Assembly (NCBI RefSeq): GCF_905220975.1
Contig: NZ_CAJNBK010000008.1
Location: 1-64,000, forward strand
Direction: 5' to 3'
DNA from: Paraburkholderia haematera
GTDB lineage: Bacteria; Pseudomonadota; Gammaproteobacteria; Burkholderiales; Burkholderiaceae
Length of the DNA: 64,000 nucleotides
Made by a program: the position numbers and the translations under genes. Shown one piece after another: positions 34,842-43,268 of this stretch. The notes beneath the pieces were generated by a model. The model ran no database searches, was not told where the DNA came from, and saw nothing but the letters and a program-made list of their open reading frames with translations. Numbering within the stretch: the first letter of the stretch is position 1; every line of letters starts with the position of its first letter.

Positions 34842-35846
34842 GTGACGACTGTTTCCAACGAAGGGACTCGCGCCCGCTCGCCGTGGTTCGCGAGAGCCAC
34901 TGCGTCCTTTGCGGTGATTCAGCAAGCCGCTCATGCACTCTATCCCGGCACCAGCGTGTTTCATCGCTGGCGCAGGATGCGCATGTGGCTGCGCTCATTG
35001 ATGTCGTGGCGCTCCACGCAAGTATGGCTCAAACGCTGCGCCATTTCGCCGTTGCGCGATCTGGTGCAACGTCATCCCACCGCGCTCGAACGCATGCATC
35101 GGCCGTTCCTCCATACCCGCTTCAGCCCGCGCGAACGCCTCACGGCGAGCCTCGATCATCATGCGCTGACGCAGCAACGCGTGCCGCAACTCGCCGCGCG
35201 CATCGCCGCCGTCGGCTCGGCGCCGATCGCTTCGTTCGGGGTGGGCGCCGAGCACTGGCATGTGTCGCTCGAGTCGATCGAACAGTTTCAGAAGGAAGGC
35301 GACTGGACCTTATGCATCCGCGATGCGCGCGACCAGCGCATCGTCTCCTGCACGTTCAGTCTCGCCTATCTCGGCGGCAAAGTGCGCCGCCCACGTCTTT
35401 GCATCGGCTCCGTGCAGGGTCCGGACAGTTCAGTAAACGGCCGCGAACTGTTTCGCGCGCTCACGAGTCGCTGGTATGGCCTACGGCCGAAAGTGCTGGT
35501 GATTTACCTCGCGCAATGTGTCGCCGCGGCGCTCGACGCGGGCGGCACCTTCATCGTCTCGAAGCAGGCGCACGTCTATGCCAACTGGCGCTATTGCCTG
35601 AGAAAGCGTCGCGTGGCAGCGGACTATGACCGGCTCTCGATGGAATGCGGAGCGCTCGCGCGCTGGAACGGCTGGTTCGTCCTCGCGCCACCGGCGCGTT
35701 ATCTGGCCGAACGCGAAGGCGACGGTACCGGCAACGCAACCCGACGCAAGCGTTACGCATTGCGAAGCGCACTCGCCGTGCAGATTCGCCGCAACGTCGC
35801 GGCAAGCAAGACAGAGCGACTCTACGCACCTCGCGTTGTCGCTTGA
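34842..35846 (+). CDS. VirK/YbjX family (DUF535) protein
   Basis: 334 aa. The core with PFLHTRFSPRERLTASLDHH and FSLAYLGGKVRRPRLCIGSVQG matches the DUF535 / VirK family, and the C-terminal SKQAHVYANWRY and RRVAADYDRLSMECG are typical. VirK proteins affect virulence or antimicrobial peptide resistance in enterobacteria; the biochemistry is unknown. GTG start at 34842 with AAGGA upstream. Divergent from the response regulator gene over 277 bp, so it may be controlled by that system (inference). Confidence 0.82.
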   Translation: MTTVSNEGTRARSPWFARATASFAVIQQAAHALYPGTSVFHRWRRMRMWLRSLMSWRSTQVWLKRCAISPLRDLVQRHPTALERMHRPFLHTRFSPRERLTASLDHHALTQQRVPQLAARIAAVGSAPIASFGVGAEHWHVSLESIEQFQKEGDWTLCIRDARDQRIVSCTFSLAYLGGKVRRPRLCIGSVQGPDSSVNGRELFRALTSRWYGLRPKVLVIYLAQCVAAALDAGGTFIVSKQAHVYANWRYCLRKRRVAADYDRLSMECGALARWNGWFVLAPPARYLAEREGDGTGNATRRKRYALRSALAVQIRRNVAASKTERLYAPRVVA

Positions 35847-35864
35847 ATCCATTGCAATTTTTTA

Positions 35865-35870
35865 TTGACA
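35865..35870 (+). promoter_or_regulatory. -35-like TTGACA
   Basis: A consensus -35 hexamer downstream of the VirK-like gene; the best -10 at 17-18 bp spacing (GCACAC or CACACT) is weak. It could drive the candidate sRNA or the DUF2917 gene. Confidence 0.35.
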
Positions 35871-35929
35871 AGACCTGCGGCAAAACGGCACACTCGTTCT
35901 CATGTTGACGCACACCCCCATCCCCGTCG

Positions 35930-36054
35930 CGATTAAAAATCGAACAATGCATGCCATGATCGGCAGGCATTTGGGAGCACGTGCGCGTTAGCAGTCTGAA
36001 TCTGCAAACAAGACCCAAAGGCCCCGCCGGTAACGGAAGGGGCCTTTTGTTTTG
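35930..36054 (+). ncRNA. Candidate small RNA or structured leader
   Basis: About 125 bases with no open frame. A hairpin at 35946-35971 (AATGC...GCATT outer stem, GCC/GGC inner stem, 2x2 internal loop) precedes a good intrinsic terminator at 36017-36054. The terminator lies 39 bases upstream of the DUF2917 start, so this could also be an attenuating leader. The 5' end is a guess. Confidence 0.45.
36017..36054 (+). terminator. Intrinsic terminator
   Basis: AAAGGCCCC pairs with GGGGCCTTT around a 13-base loop, followed by TTGTTTTG. It ends the candidate sRNA and lies before, not after, the DUF2917 gene. Confidence 0.8.
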
Positions 36055-36093
36055 TGGGTACCTCTGTCCGCCGGCTCGATAACGGAGAGCAAG

Positions 36094-36474
36094 ATGGATC
36101 AGGCAAGCCCGCAGTGCATGGATGAAGACTCAAGTCTGTCTGCCTGGCGACGGGACGAGCGTCTGCCGAAGGTCGTGCTACATTTTTCCGTAGTGCCAGG
36201 CACAACGCTGACATGGCGTGTCGTCGCCGACAGCACACTGCGCGCGCACGGCGCGCGCCTATGGCTCACGCGCGTCAACTCGCCTTACGATCACTGGCTC
36301 GAACCGGGCAGCGAGTTCCGGCTGCAACGCGGTGAACGCGTGTGGATCAGCACGGATGGCGAACGCACCGCGCGCGTGTCGTTGAGTTGCGCGCTACCCG
36401 CCCGACGTGGTTTCGTCACGCGTTGGCTGGGGCGGCTCGCATGGTTGAGTCTGGGGCCGCCGATGACCCGATAG
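36094..36474 (+). CDS. DUF2917 domain protein
   Basis: 126 aa. LTWRVVADSTLRAHGARLWL followed by TR(V)NSPYDHWLEPG and FRLQRGERVWIS is the compact beta-rich DUF2917 signature (cupin-like), common in Burkholderia and of unknown function. No signal peptide. Start at 36094 after GGAGAGC; the longer frame from 36052 would begin in the terminator. A leader/terminator element precedes it. Confidence 0.8.
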   Translation: MDQASPQCMDEDSSLSAWRRDERLPKVVLHFSVVPGTTLTWRVVADSTLRAHGARLWLTRVNSPYDHWLEPGSEFRLQRGERVWISTDGERTARVSLSCALPARRGFVTRWLGRLAWLSLGPPMTR

Positions 36475-36516
36475 CGTGCCCCGTAATAACTCGACGGTCG
36501 CGCTTTCGTACAGCAC

Positions 36517-36550
36517 AAAAGCAAACACCCCTGCGATGAGGGGTGTTTGC
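36517..36550 (-). terminator. Intrinsic terminator of the minus-strand gene at 36598
   Basis: Perfect 11-bp stem (GCAAACACCCC / GGGGTGTTTGC, 36521-36550) with an 8-base loop, followed by TTTT when read on the minus strand. Confidence 0.8.
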
Positions 36551-36597
36551 CGATCAGCCGTGCCGAGTACCCGCATGGCATTCACTGCGAATGTCAA

Positions 36598-37170
36598 TTA
36601 TTGCGGTGTCACCTGCACAGCCGCTGCCGAAACGAATACCGCGTGGATCGTATCGCCGACCTTGACGCCCTTCAGATCGACGTCCGGTCCGACCTCGAGC
36701 GTTTGCGTCTGGTAAGCACCGCGCAGCGTGACGAGGCGTTTCTTGTGATCGATCTTCTGCACGGTGGCGAGCACTTCGACCTGACGCGCGGATTCAAAGC
36801 CACCCGAGGCCGGCGCATAGACCTGCGTATCGACGCGTTCACGAATGCCCTTGTCCGCACCGGTGACCCTGTCGGCCTTCAACAGCAATGCATTCTTGTA
36901 CAGCACGTCCACCCGATCGCCGATCTTGAGTTGATCGAAGCCGGCAACTTGCTGGCTCACCAGCACGACCACCGCGTTGCCGCCGGGCCCTTTGAGCGTG
37001 AGTGTGCGGCTGCCCGGGTCGATACCGACGATCTGCGCCTTCACATGCACCGGTTGCACCGCGCTGACGATGCCCTGCGCGGCACTGGCCATCGCATCTT
37101 GCGCCCACGCCGGCTGCGCTGCGGCGAAAGCCGCTACCATTAACGCTGCTCCAATCGTCGCTGCCTTCAT
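36598..37170 (-). CDS. Periplasmic protein with two similar beta-rich domains, function unknown
   Basis: 190 aa. Signal peptide (MKAATIGAALMVAAFAAAQP, cut near AWA). Two related halves end in QLKIGDRVDVLYKNALLL and GVKVGDTIHAVFVSAAAV, suggesting a duplicated small barrel of the kind seen in DUF5666 or CusF-like proteins; no metal-binding Met/His cluster is visible, so copper binding is not supported. Start at 37170 with GAGGAG upstream. Own terminator downstream. Confidence 0.7.
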   Translation of the reverse strand: MKAATIGAALMVAAFAAAQPAWAQDAMASAAQGIVSAVQPVHVKAQIVGIDPGSRTLTLKGPGGNAVVVLVSQQVAGFDQLKIGDRVDVLYKNALLLKADRVTGADKGIRERVDTQVYAPASGGFESARQVEVLATVQKIDHKKRLVTLRGAYQTQTLEVGPDVDLKGVKVGDTIHAVFVSAAAVQVTPQ

Positions 37171-37727
37171 TTACCTTCTCCTCGAGAAATTGTTCGATCT
37201 GACGCTACGGCGATCTGAAACCGCGGGATGCCGATTATCGCCACGAATGCATACAGCTTCAGGGTTTCACTTGTTAAAGCGGTATGGCGCAACGATTGTA
37301 CATGGCTCACGAGAAACTACTATTATTGATATTGCGACTTTCAAATCAGCGGACGGCGTCATGCTAATTGTCGCGGCGCACCGTCGCGGCGGCATCTTGC
37401 GGATTGACAACAGCGCGTCAATCTTGCCGGCCATTCATATACGGCGACGGTACATGGTATGCGCACAGCATTAAACGCATACTGCATGACAGCCCGATGA
37501 TTCATTAATCTTTTTATCGACAGTATTCGCCACAATGCAATCGGAATCCGTCACTTAAAACGATTAAACACACATTCAATAGCCGCCGAATCCATTCGCC
37601 GCACAAAATAAAACGGCCCCGTCGCCTGAGCGAAGAGGCCGTTCATCATGCGGCAATGGGAGTAGCTATACGCGCCGTGTCGACTGCTAGCGAGGCTGCG
37701 GCGCCTCCCTGCACACGCTCCAAACCA
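37171..37727. other. Intergenic region between minus-strand genes
   Basis: 557 bp with no convincing gene. It includes the promoter side of the 36598-37170 gene, an AT-rich part (about 37490-37610) and the pcaF terminator. Confidence 0.6.
37601..37643 (-). terminator. Intrinsic terminator of pcaF
   Basis: AACGGCC/GGCCGTT stem read on the minus strand, followed by TTATTTTG. Confidence 0.75.
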
Positions 37728-38930
37728 TTACACACGCTCAATCGCGATCGCGATGCCTTGACCGACGCCGATACACATCGTGCACAGCGCAAAACGGCCT
37801 TGCGTGCGATGCAGTTGATACATCGCGGTCGTGACCAGACGCGCGCCGCTCATGCCGAGCGGGTGGCCGAGCGCGATCGCGCCGCCGTTCGGATTCACGC
37901 GGGCGTCGTCATCCGCGACACCCAAAGCGCGCAGCACAGCAAGACCTTGCGAGGCGAATGCTTCGTTCAGTTCGATCACGTCGAATTGATCGATGGTCAT
38001 GTTCAGGCGAGCCAGCAACTTCTGCGTGGCGGGCGCCGGGCCGATGCCCATTACGCGCGGCGCGACACCTGCCGTTGCGATACCCAGCACGCGTGCGCGC
38101 GGCGTGAGGCCAAAGCGCTTCGCGGTGTCTTCATTGGCAAGCAGCAAAGCCGCCGCGCCGTCGTTCACGCCCGAAGCATTACCTGCCGTGACGGTGCCGT
38201 CCGGGCGCACCACGCCCTTCAGTTTGGCGAGCGTTTCAAGGCTGGTTTCGCGCGGATGTTCGTCTTGCAATACGGTGATCGGATCGCCCTTCTTCTGTGC
38301 GATCGTCACGCCGACGATTTCCTGTGCGAGCGTGCCGTCACGTTGTGCACGTGCGGCTTTCTGCTGACTGCGCAGCGCAAACGCATCCTGATCGGCGCGG
38401 CTGATCCCGTAGTCGGTTGCGACGTTTTCGCCCGTCTCCGGCATCGAATCGACGCCGTACATCTGCTTCATCAGCGGGTTCACGAAGCGCCAGCCGATCG
38501 TCGTGTCGAAGATATCGGCCTGGCGCGAAAACGCGCTGGTGGCCTTGCCCATGACGAACGGCGCGCGGCTCATGCTTTCGACACCGCCCGCCAGCATCAA
38601 TGCAGCCTCGCCCGACTTGATCGCGCGCGCGGCGATGCCGACGGCGTCCATGCCCGAGCCGCACAGGCGGTTCACCGTGGAGCCCGGCACGCCTTGCGGC
38701 AATCCGGCCAGCAACAACGACATGCGCGCGACATTGCGGTTATCTTCACCGGCCTGGTTCGCACAGCCGTAGATCACGTCGTCGATCGCGTTCCAGTCGA
38801 CGTCTTTATTGCGCTCCATCAGCGCTTTGAGCGGCACTGCGCCCAGATCGTCGGCGCGAACCGACGATAGCGAACCCGCGTAGCGGCCGATCGGGGTGCG
38901 AATCGCGTCGCACAGGAATGCTTCGGTCAT
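37728..38930 (-). CDS. pcaF: 3-oxoadipyl-CoA thiolase
   Basis: Final step of the beta-ketoadipate pathway: 3-oxoadipyl-CoA + CoA to succinyl-CoA + acetyl-CoA. The 400 aa equal the PcaF length. Nucleophile Cys90 in VNRLCGSGMDA, the His of GGAIALGHPLGMSGAR, and the second Cys in CTMCIGVGQG are present. MTEAFLCDAIRTPIGRYAGS is the PcaF start; GGAGAC precedes the ATG at 38930. A 3-oxo-5,6-didehydrosuberyl-CoA thiolase (PaaJ) is the alternative. It is monocistronic with a PcaR-like box upstream. Confidence 0.88.
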   Translation of the reverse strand: MTEAFLCDAIRTPIGRYAGSLSSVRADDLGAVPLKALMERNKDVDWNAIDDVIYGCANQAGEDNRNVARMSLLLAGLPQGVPGSTVNRLCGSGMDAVGIAARAIKSGEAALMLAGGVESMSRAPFVMGKATSAFSRQADIFDTTIGWRFVNPLMKQMYGVDSMPETGENVATDYGISRADQDAFALRSQQKAARAQRDGTLAQEIVGVTIAQKKGDPITVLQDEHPRETSLETLAKLKGVVRPDGTVTAGNASGVNDGAAALLLANEDTAKRFGLTPRARVLGIATAGVAPRVMGIGPAPATQKLLARLNMTIDQFDVIELNEAFASQGLAVLRALGVADDDARVNPNGGAIALGHPLGMSGARLVTTAMYQLHRTQGRFALCTMCIGVGQGIAIAIERV

Positions 38931-39395
38931 GTGATGTCTCCAGTTGGTGTGCTGCGTGCGCTGTGCTGCCAGCGGATACCCGTTAGCGGCGCTGACCGCT
39001 TGCGCTCCACACGAGCCGGCTGCTCCGCAGCCTCGACCCGGCGAATGCAATGGGAAGCAGCCGTCTAGCGGCCGTCGCTTCAATTCAGCTTAGCGCAGGA
39101 TGGTGAACGATGGACCCGGAATTGCGGGGATTTGTTCTATATACGAACATGCGGTCATATACCGAACAATTAGACACGATAATAGGCGCGTGGCCGAAAC
39201 CATGTCAAGCGAAGCGGGTCCCGGACCAGGGAATACGTGCAGGCGGGCGGCCCTTTTGCAATCGGTGTGCAAAGGATCTGAAGATTGGCACGCTTGTGCC
39301 GGCAGGCGTGCCTTAGGTCTGCCGGCGCGCGGCTTTGGACCATTCCACGGTCCACGGACGGTACCCTTGAAACACCCACCTCGGCACGCGCGCTT
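38931..39395. other. pcaF upstream region
   Basis: 465 bp between denD and pcaF, both on the minus strand. Apart from the PcaR-like box at 39132-39169 nothing recognisable was seen; open frames here lack family resemblance. Confidence 0.55.
39132..39169 (-). promoter_or_regulatory. PcaR/IclR-type operator candidate for pcaF
   Basis: A 38-bp imperfect palindrome with TTGTTC/GAACAA ends holding two related boxes, GTTCTATATACGAAC (39134-39148) and GGTCATATACCGAAC (39153-39167). They resemble the GTTCGATAATCGCAC box reported for PcaR in Pseudomonas. Confidence 0.5.
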
Positions 39396-40376
39396 TCAGC
39401 GGATCTGAATACCCTCGTCGGCGATATAGTTGCGAATCACGTCGGCAAAGCTGCGCTCGCCGGTCAACCCGAGCCGTTCAGCACGCGAAGCATCCCACTG
39501 CCCCGGCCAGCTGCCGACAATCTTCTCCACCCGCGCATCCGGCGCCCACACGATCCGGCTTGCGGTTTCTTCGCCCGCCACCTCGCGCAGCGCCGCCACC
39601 ATCTCGTCGACGCTCACCGAAATCCCCGGCAGATTCAATACACGCTGGTTGCCGAGCGCAGCGGAATCGAGTTCGAGTCCGGCGATCAGGCTTTCGATTG
39701 CCTTTCGCGGCGACAGCAGCCACACGCGCGTCGTGCCCGCTACCGGACATACCGCGGTCTCGCCGTTCAGCGGCTCGCGAATGATGCCGCTCGCGAACGA
39801 CGAGGCTGCCGCGTTCGGCTTGCCCGGTCGCACGCTAATGGTGGGCAGCCGCAGCACCCGGCCGTCGACGAAGCCCCGCCGCGTGTAATCGTTGAGCAGC
39901 AACTCCGCGATCGCCTTCTGCGTGCCGTACGACGATTGCGGATTCAGCACGGTATCGTTCTGCACGATCTCGGGCAGATCGCCGCCGTACACGGCCACTG
40001 AACTCGTGAACACTACCCGCGGCGTATGCCCACGCTGCCGGCAGACTTCCAGCAGCAAGCGCGACGCGTCAAGATTGATGCGCATGCCGAGATCGAAATC
40101 CGCCTCGGCCTGGCCACTCACGATCGCGGCAAGGTGGAAGATCGCCTCGGTCCGGTCGTCGACCAAGCTCTCGAGCACACCGCGCTCAGCGATGTCGCCC
40201 ACCTCCGGCCGCACGCGGCTGTCGCCGAAATCGCTTGCGCGCACCACGTCGAGCAACACCAGTTCGGTAATCGCTTGCGGCTTGCCATGCCCATCTTTCA
40301 CAGCGCCACGCGCCAATAGCTCGCGCGCGAGACGCTGACCGAGAAAACCCGCGCCGCCGGTAATCAGTACTTTCAT
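39396..40376 (-). CDS. denD: D-erythronate dehydrogenase
   Basis: 326 aa extended SDR. LITGGAGFLGQRLARELL is the NAD-binding glycine motif; SSVAVYGG and SSYGTQKAIAELL give the catalytic Ser and YxxxK. DenD oxidises D-erythronate at C2 to 2-oxo-tetronate, which OtnI then isomerises. Its ATG overlaps the otnI stop in ATGA. The gene resembles UDP-glucuronate 5'-epimerases superficially, but the operon with otnI, otnC and otnK decides the assignment. Confidence 0.87.
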   Translation of the reverse strand: MKVLITGGAGFLGQRLARELLARGAVKDGHGKPQAITELVLLDVVRASDFGDSRVRPEVGDIAERGVLESLVDDRTEAIFHLAAIVSGQAEADFDLGMRINLDASRLLLEVCRQRGHTPRVVFTSSVAVYGGDLPEIVQNDTVLNPQSSYGTQKAIAELLLNDYTRRGFVDGRVLRLPTISVRPGKPNAAASSFASGIIREPLNGETAVCPVAGTTRVWLLSPRKAIESLIAGLELDSAALGNQRVLNLPGISVSVDEMVAALREVAGEETASRIVWAPDARVEKIVGSWPGQWDASRAERLGLTGERSFADVIRNYIADEGIQIR

Positions 40377-41182
40377 GAGGTCGTTCTACCTTCCAGGCGA
40401 GCGTTATGCAGATACGGCTTGAGCCAGCCGAGTCCTGACGACGTACCGGCCCGCGGCCGGTATTCGCACCCGACGTAGCCGTCATAGCCCAGGGTGTCGA
40501 TCAGATCGAACAGATACGGATAATTCAGTTCGCCGATATTGGGCTCATGGCGCTCCGGCACGCCCGCGACCTGAATGTGGCCGATGCCCGCCATATCGCG
40601 TTTGAGCTTCACCGCAAGGTCGCCCTCGACGATCTGGCAGTGATAGCAGTCGAACTGCACCTTGAGATTCGGCGCGCCCACTTCCGCGCAAATCGCCTGC
40701 GCGTCGTCCTGGCGGTTCAGAAAGAAGCCCGGCATATCGCGCGTATTGATCGGCTCGATCACGACAGTGATGCCCTCCTCTTGCGCGGCATGGGCGGCAT
40801 AGGCGAGATTCTTCAGATATACCTCGCGGTGCCTTGCGCGCGGCTGATCCGCACCGATCAAGCCGGCCATGACATGCAGCTTGCGATTGCCGAGCACGCG
40901 CGTGTAATCGAGCGCGGTTTCGATGCTGCGGCGAAACTCGTCTTCCCGGCCCGGTAGCGAAGCAATGCCGCGCTCTCCAGCGGCCCAGTCGCCGGGTGGC
41001 GCATTGAACAGCGCCTGGGTCAGATTGTTCGCTTCAAGCCGCGCCTTGATTTCCCCGGCGCGAAAATCGTAGGGAAATAGAAACTCGACTGCGTTGAAGC
41101 CGTCTTTTGCCGCTGCGGCGAAACGGTCGAGAAACGCGTGCTCGTTGTACATCATCGTCAGGTTGGCAGCGAAGCGAGGCAT
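40373..41182 (-). CDS. otnI: 2-oxo-tetronate isomerase
   Basis: 269 aa TIM barrel of the hydroxypyruvate isomerase family. MPRFAANLTMMYNEHAFLDR is the family start; EPINTRDMPGFFLNR and VQFDCYHCQIVEGD carry the metal-binding Glu, Asp and His, and HIQVAGVPERHEPN the conserved late segment. It interconverts 2-oxo- and 3-oxo-tetronate. Start at 41182 with GGGAG; overlaps denD by ATGA, and otnC ends 102 bp upstream. Confidence 0.86.
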   Translation of the reverse strand: MPRFAANLTMMYNEHAFLDRFAAAAKDGFNAVEFLFPYDFRAGEIKARLEANNLTQALFNAPPGDWAAGERGIASLPGREDEFRRSIETALDYTRVLGNRKLHVMAGLIGADQPRARHREVYLKNLAYAAHAAQEEGITVVIEPINTRDMPGFFLNRQDDAQAICAEVGAPNLKVQFDCYHCQIVEGDLAVKLKRDMAGIGHIQVAGVPERHEPNIGELNYPYLFDLIDTLGYDGYVGCEYRPRAGTSSGLGWLKPYLHNARLEGRTTS

Positions 41183-41284
41183 GGCGGTAACTCCCAGGAA
41201 ACGGTTTGGTTCAGCACGCGAAAAGCAGCATCGAATGTGTTCTCCGCGCACAAGATTTCAATCTCGCGATGAAGGGGTGAGCGT

Positions 41285-41947
41285 CTACCACCGCGCACCG
41301 AATACCCTCCGAAGTTCTTCGAGCGCCGCATCGTCGAGTGGCGCGGGACGCGGGTTCGTCATCAGCCACAGGCGCGCGGTCTCTTCAAGCTCTTCGAGCA
41401 CATAGGACGCCTGCGCCACTGAGCGCTCCCACACCACCGGGCCGAGGCGCTCGAGCAAAACCGCGCGGACGGTGCCCGCAAGCGCGGCGATCCGCGCGGC
41501 CACTTGTGGATCGCCGGGCCGTCGGTAAGGAATCAGGGGGACGTGGCCCACTTTCATCACGTAGTACGGAGTGATCGGCGGTAGCACATCGTTGTCGTGC
41601 CATACGCCGGCGAGCGTCAACGCCACCAGATGCGTCGAATGCGTGTGGACGATGCCGCGCGCCTCGCCGTTGCGCGCATAGATGCCCCGATGCAGCGTCA
41701 GCGTTTTCGACGGCTTGCCGCCGGACACCGCATTGCCGTCGGCGTCGACCTTGGCAATGTCGGCCGGATCGAGCCGGCCGAGGCAGGCATCGGTCGGCGT
41801 GATCAGCCAGCCGTCGTCGAGGCGCGCGCTGATATTGCCCGCGCTGCCCACCGTATAGCCGCGTTGATAGAGACTCGCGCCGGTCACGCAGATTTCTTCG
41901 CGGATTCGCGCTTCGTTCGTCGTGTGAAGGGCAGGCGTTGCGGTCAT
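41285..41947 (-). CDS. otnC: 3-oxo-tetronate 4-phosphate decarboxylase
   Basis: 220 aa class II aldolase/adducin family member. GSAGNISARLDDGWLITPT is the substrate-binding part, HTHSTHLVALTLAG contributes Zn-binding His residues, and a third His lies near YVMKVGHVPLIPY. It converts 3-oxo-tetronate 4-phosphate to dihydroxyacetone phosphate and CO2. Its start overlaps the otnK stop in ATGA. Confidence 0.87.
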   Translation of the reverse strand: MTATPALHTTNEARIREEICVTGASLYQRGYTVGSAGNISARLDDGWLITPTDACLGRLDPADIAKVDADGNAVSGGKPSKTLTLHRGIYARNGEARGIVHTHSTHLVALTLAGVWHDNDVLPPITPYYVMKVGHVPLIPYRRPGDPQVAARIAALAGTVRAVLLERLGPVVWERSVAQASYVLEELEETARLWLMTNPRPAPLDDAALEELRRVFGARW

Positions 41948-43254
41948 TGCACGCCTCCATCGAGGTGACGCAGTGCCTTTTCGAAAAAGTCGATCGTGCC
42001 GAAGTTGCCGGATTTCAAGGCGAGCGCAAGCGGCTCGGCGTCTGTCGTTGCGGTGGCGGGCACACCCGGATCGATCTGCGCGCCGATCCGCAACGAGCGC
42101 ACGTCGAGCGCCTGCACCACGGCGCCCGAGGTTTCTCCACCCGCCACCACGAACTTGCGCACGCCGCGCTCGCGCAAACCGCGTGCGACCGACGCCAGCG
42201 TGGATTCGACCAGGTGTCCCGCCTCTTTGACGCCGAGCTCGCGTTGCACCGTTTTGACTTCGTCGGGCGTCGCGGTGGCGTAGATCAGCACGGCTTCGCT
42301 CCTATCCAGGTACTGCTGAGCAAAGGCCAGTGCCTGCTCGACCACCGGCTCGCCGCGCGCCGCTGCTAGCGGATCGATCCGGAACGCCGGCCGTGTTTCG
42401 CGCCAGGCCGCCACTTGCGTGTTGGTCGCTTTCGAGGCGCTGCCGGCCAGCACCGCGGACAATCCTTCGATGTGCGGCAATTGCGCGGCATTGTTGCTTT
42501 CCCCGAGCAAACCGGCGCGGCGAAAGTTACCTGGCAGACCTAGCGCAACACCGGAGCCCCCCGTGATCAGCGTGAGGTCGGCACAGGCCTCGCCGAGTAC
42601 GTAAAGATCCGCATCCGATACGGCATCGGCGATCGCCATTCGCACGCCGTCACCGCGCAATGCATCGAAGGATTCGCGTACCGTCGACACGCCTTTCGCC
42701 ACTGCGTCGTAACGCACCAGGCCGACTTTCGATCCGGTCTGCCGCTGAAGCACACGCACGAGGTTCGCATCGCGCATCGGCGTCAGTGGATGATTTTCCA
42801 TGCCTGATTCGTTCAGCAACGTATCGCCGACAAACAGATAACCGCGATAGATCGTGCGACCGTTCTCAGGAAACGCAGGGCAGGCGATCGTGAAAGCCCC
42901 TGCTCGAGTTTCAGAAGACAAGGCATCGAGCAAGGCATCCGTGACCGGACCGATATTGCCGGCATCGGTCGAATCGAACGTCGAACAGTATTTGAAAAAG
43001 AACTGACGGCACCCTTGCTCGCGCAACCAGTCGAGCGCGGCGAGTGATTGGGCGATCGCATCGGCAGCGGGAATCGTGCGTGATTTCAGCGCGACGACTA
43101 AGGCATCGGCTTCGACGGCATCGTTCGACGCGGGCACGCCGATGGTCTGCACCGTGCGCATGCCGCCGCGCACCAGCATGTTGGCGAGATCCGTGGCGCC
43201 GGTGAAGTCGTCGGCGATACAGCCCAGCAGCGCGCGTCCGGACAACGTAGTCAT
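41944..43254 (-). CDS. otnK: 3-oxo-tetronate kinase
   Basis: 436 aa DUF1537 four-carbon acid sugar kinase. N-terminal LLGCIADDFTGATDLANMLV is the substrate-binding signature, and the C-terminal nucleotide-binding domain has FVVAGGETSGAVVQAL. It phosphorylates 3-oxo-tetronate at C4 with ATP, feeding OtnC. It lies 14 bp after ltnD and overlaps otnC, so it is clearly in one operon. Confidence 0.88.
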   Translation of the reverse strand: MTTLSGRALLGCIADDFTGATDLANMLVRGGMRTVQTIGVPASNDAVEADALVVALKSRTIPAADAIAQSLAALDWLREQGCRQFFFKYCSTFDSTDAGNIGPVTDALLDALSSETRAGAFTIACPAFPENGRTIYRGYLFVGDTLLNESGMENHPLTPMRDANLVRVLQRQTGSKVGLVRYDAVAKGVSTVRESFDALRGDGVRMAIADAVSDADLYVLGEACADLTLITGGSGVALGLPGNFRRAGLLGESNNAAQLPHIEGLSAVLAGSASKATNTQVAAWRETRPAFRIDPLAAARGEPVVEQALAFAQQYLDRSEAVLIYATATPDEVKTVQRELGVKEAGHLVESTLASVARGLRERGVRKFVVAGGETSGAVVQALDVRSLRIGAQIDPGVPATATTDAEPLALALKSGNFGTIDFFEKALRHLDGGVQ

Positions 43255-43268
43255 GGCGGCCTCCGCGC

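Noticed and set aside
37656..38870. 404-codon open frame on the plus strand
   Set aside because: Antisense to pcaF, Arg/His/Ala-rich composition typical of a reverse-frame shadow in GC-rich DNA.
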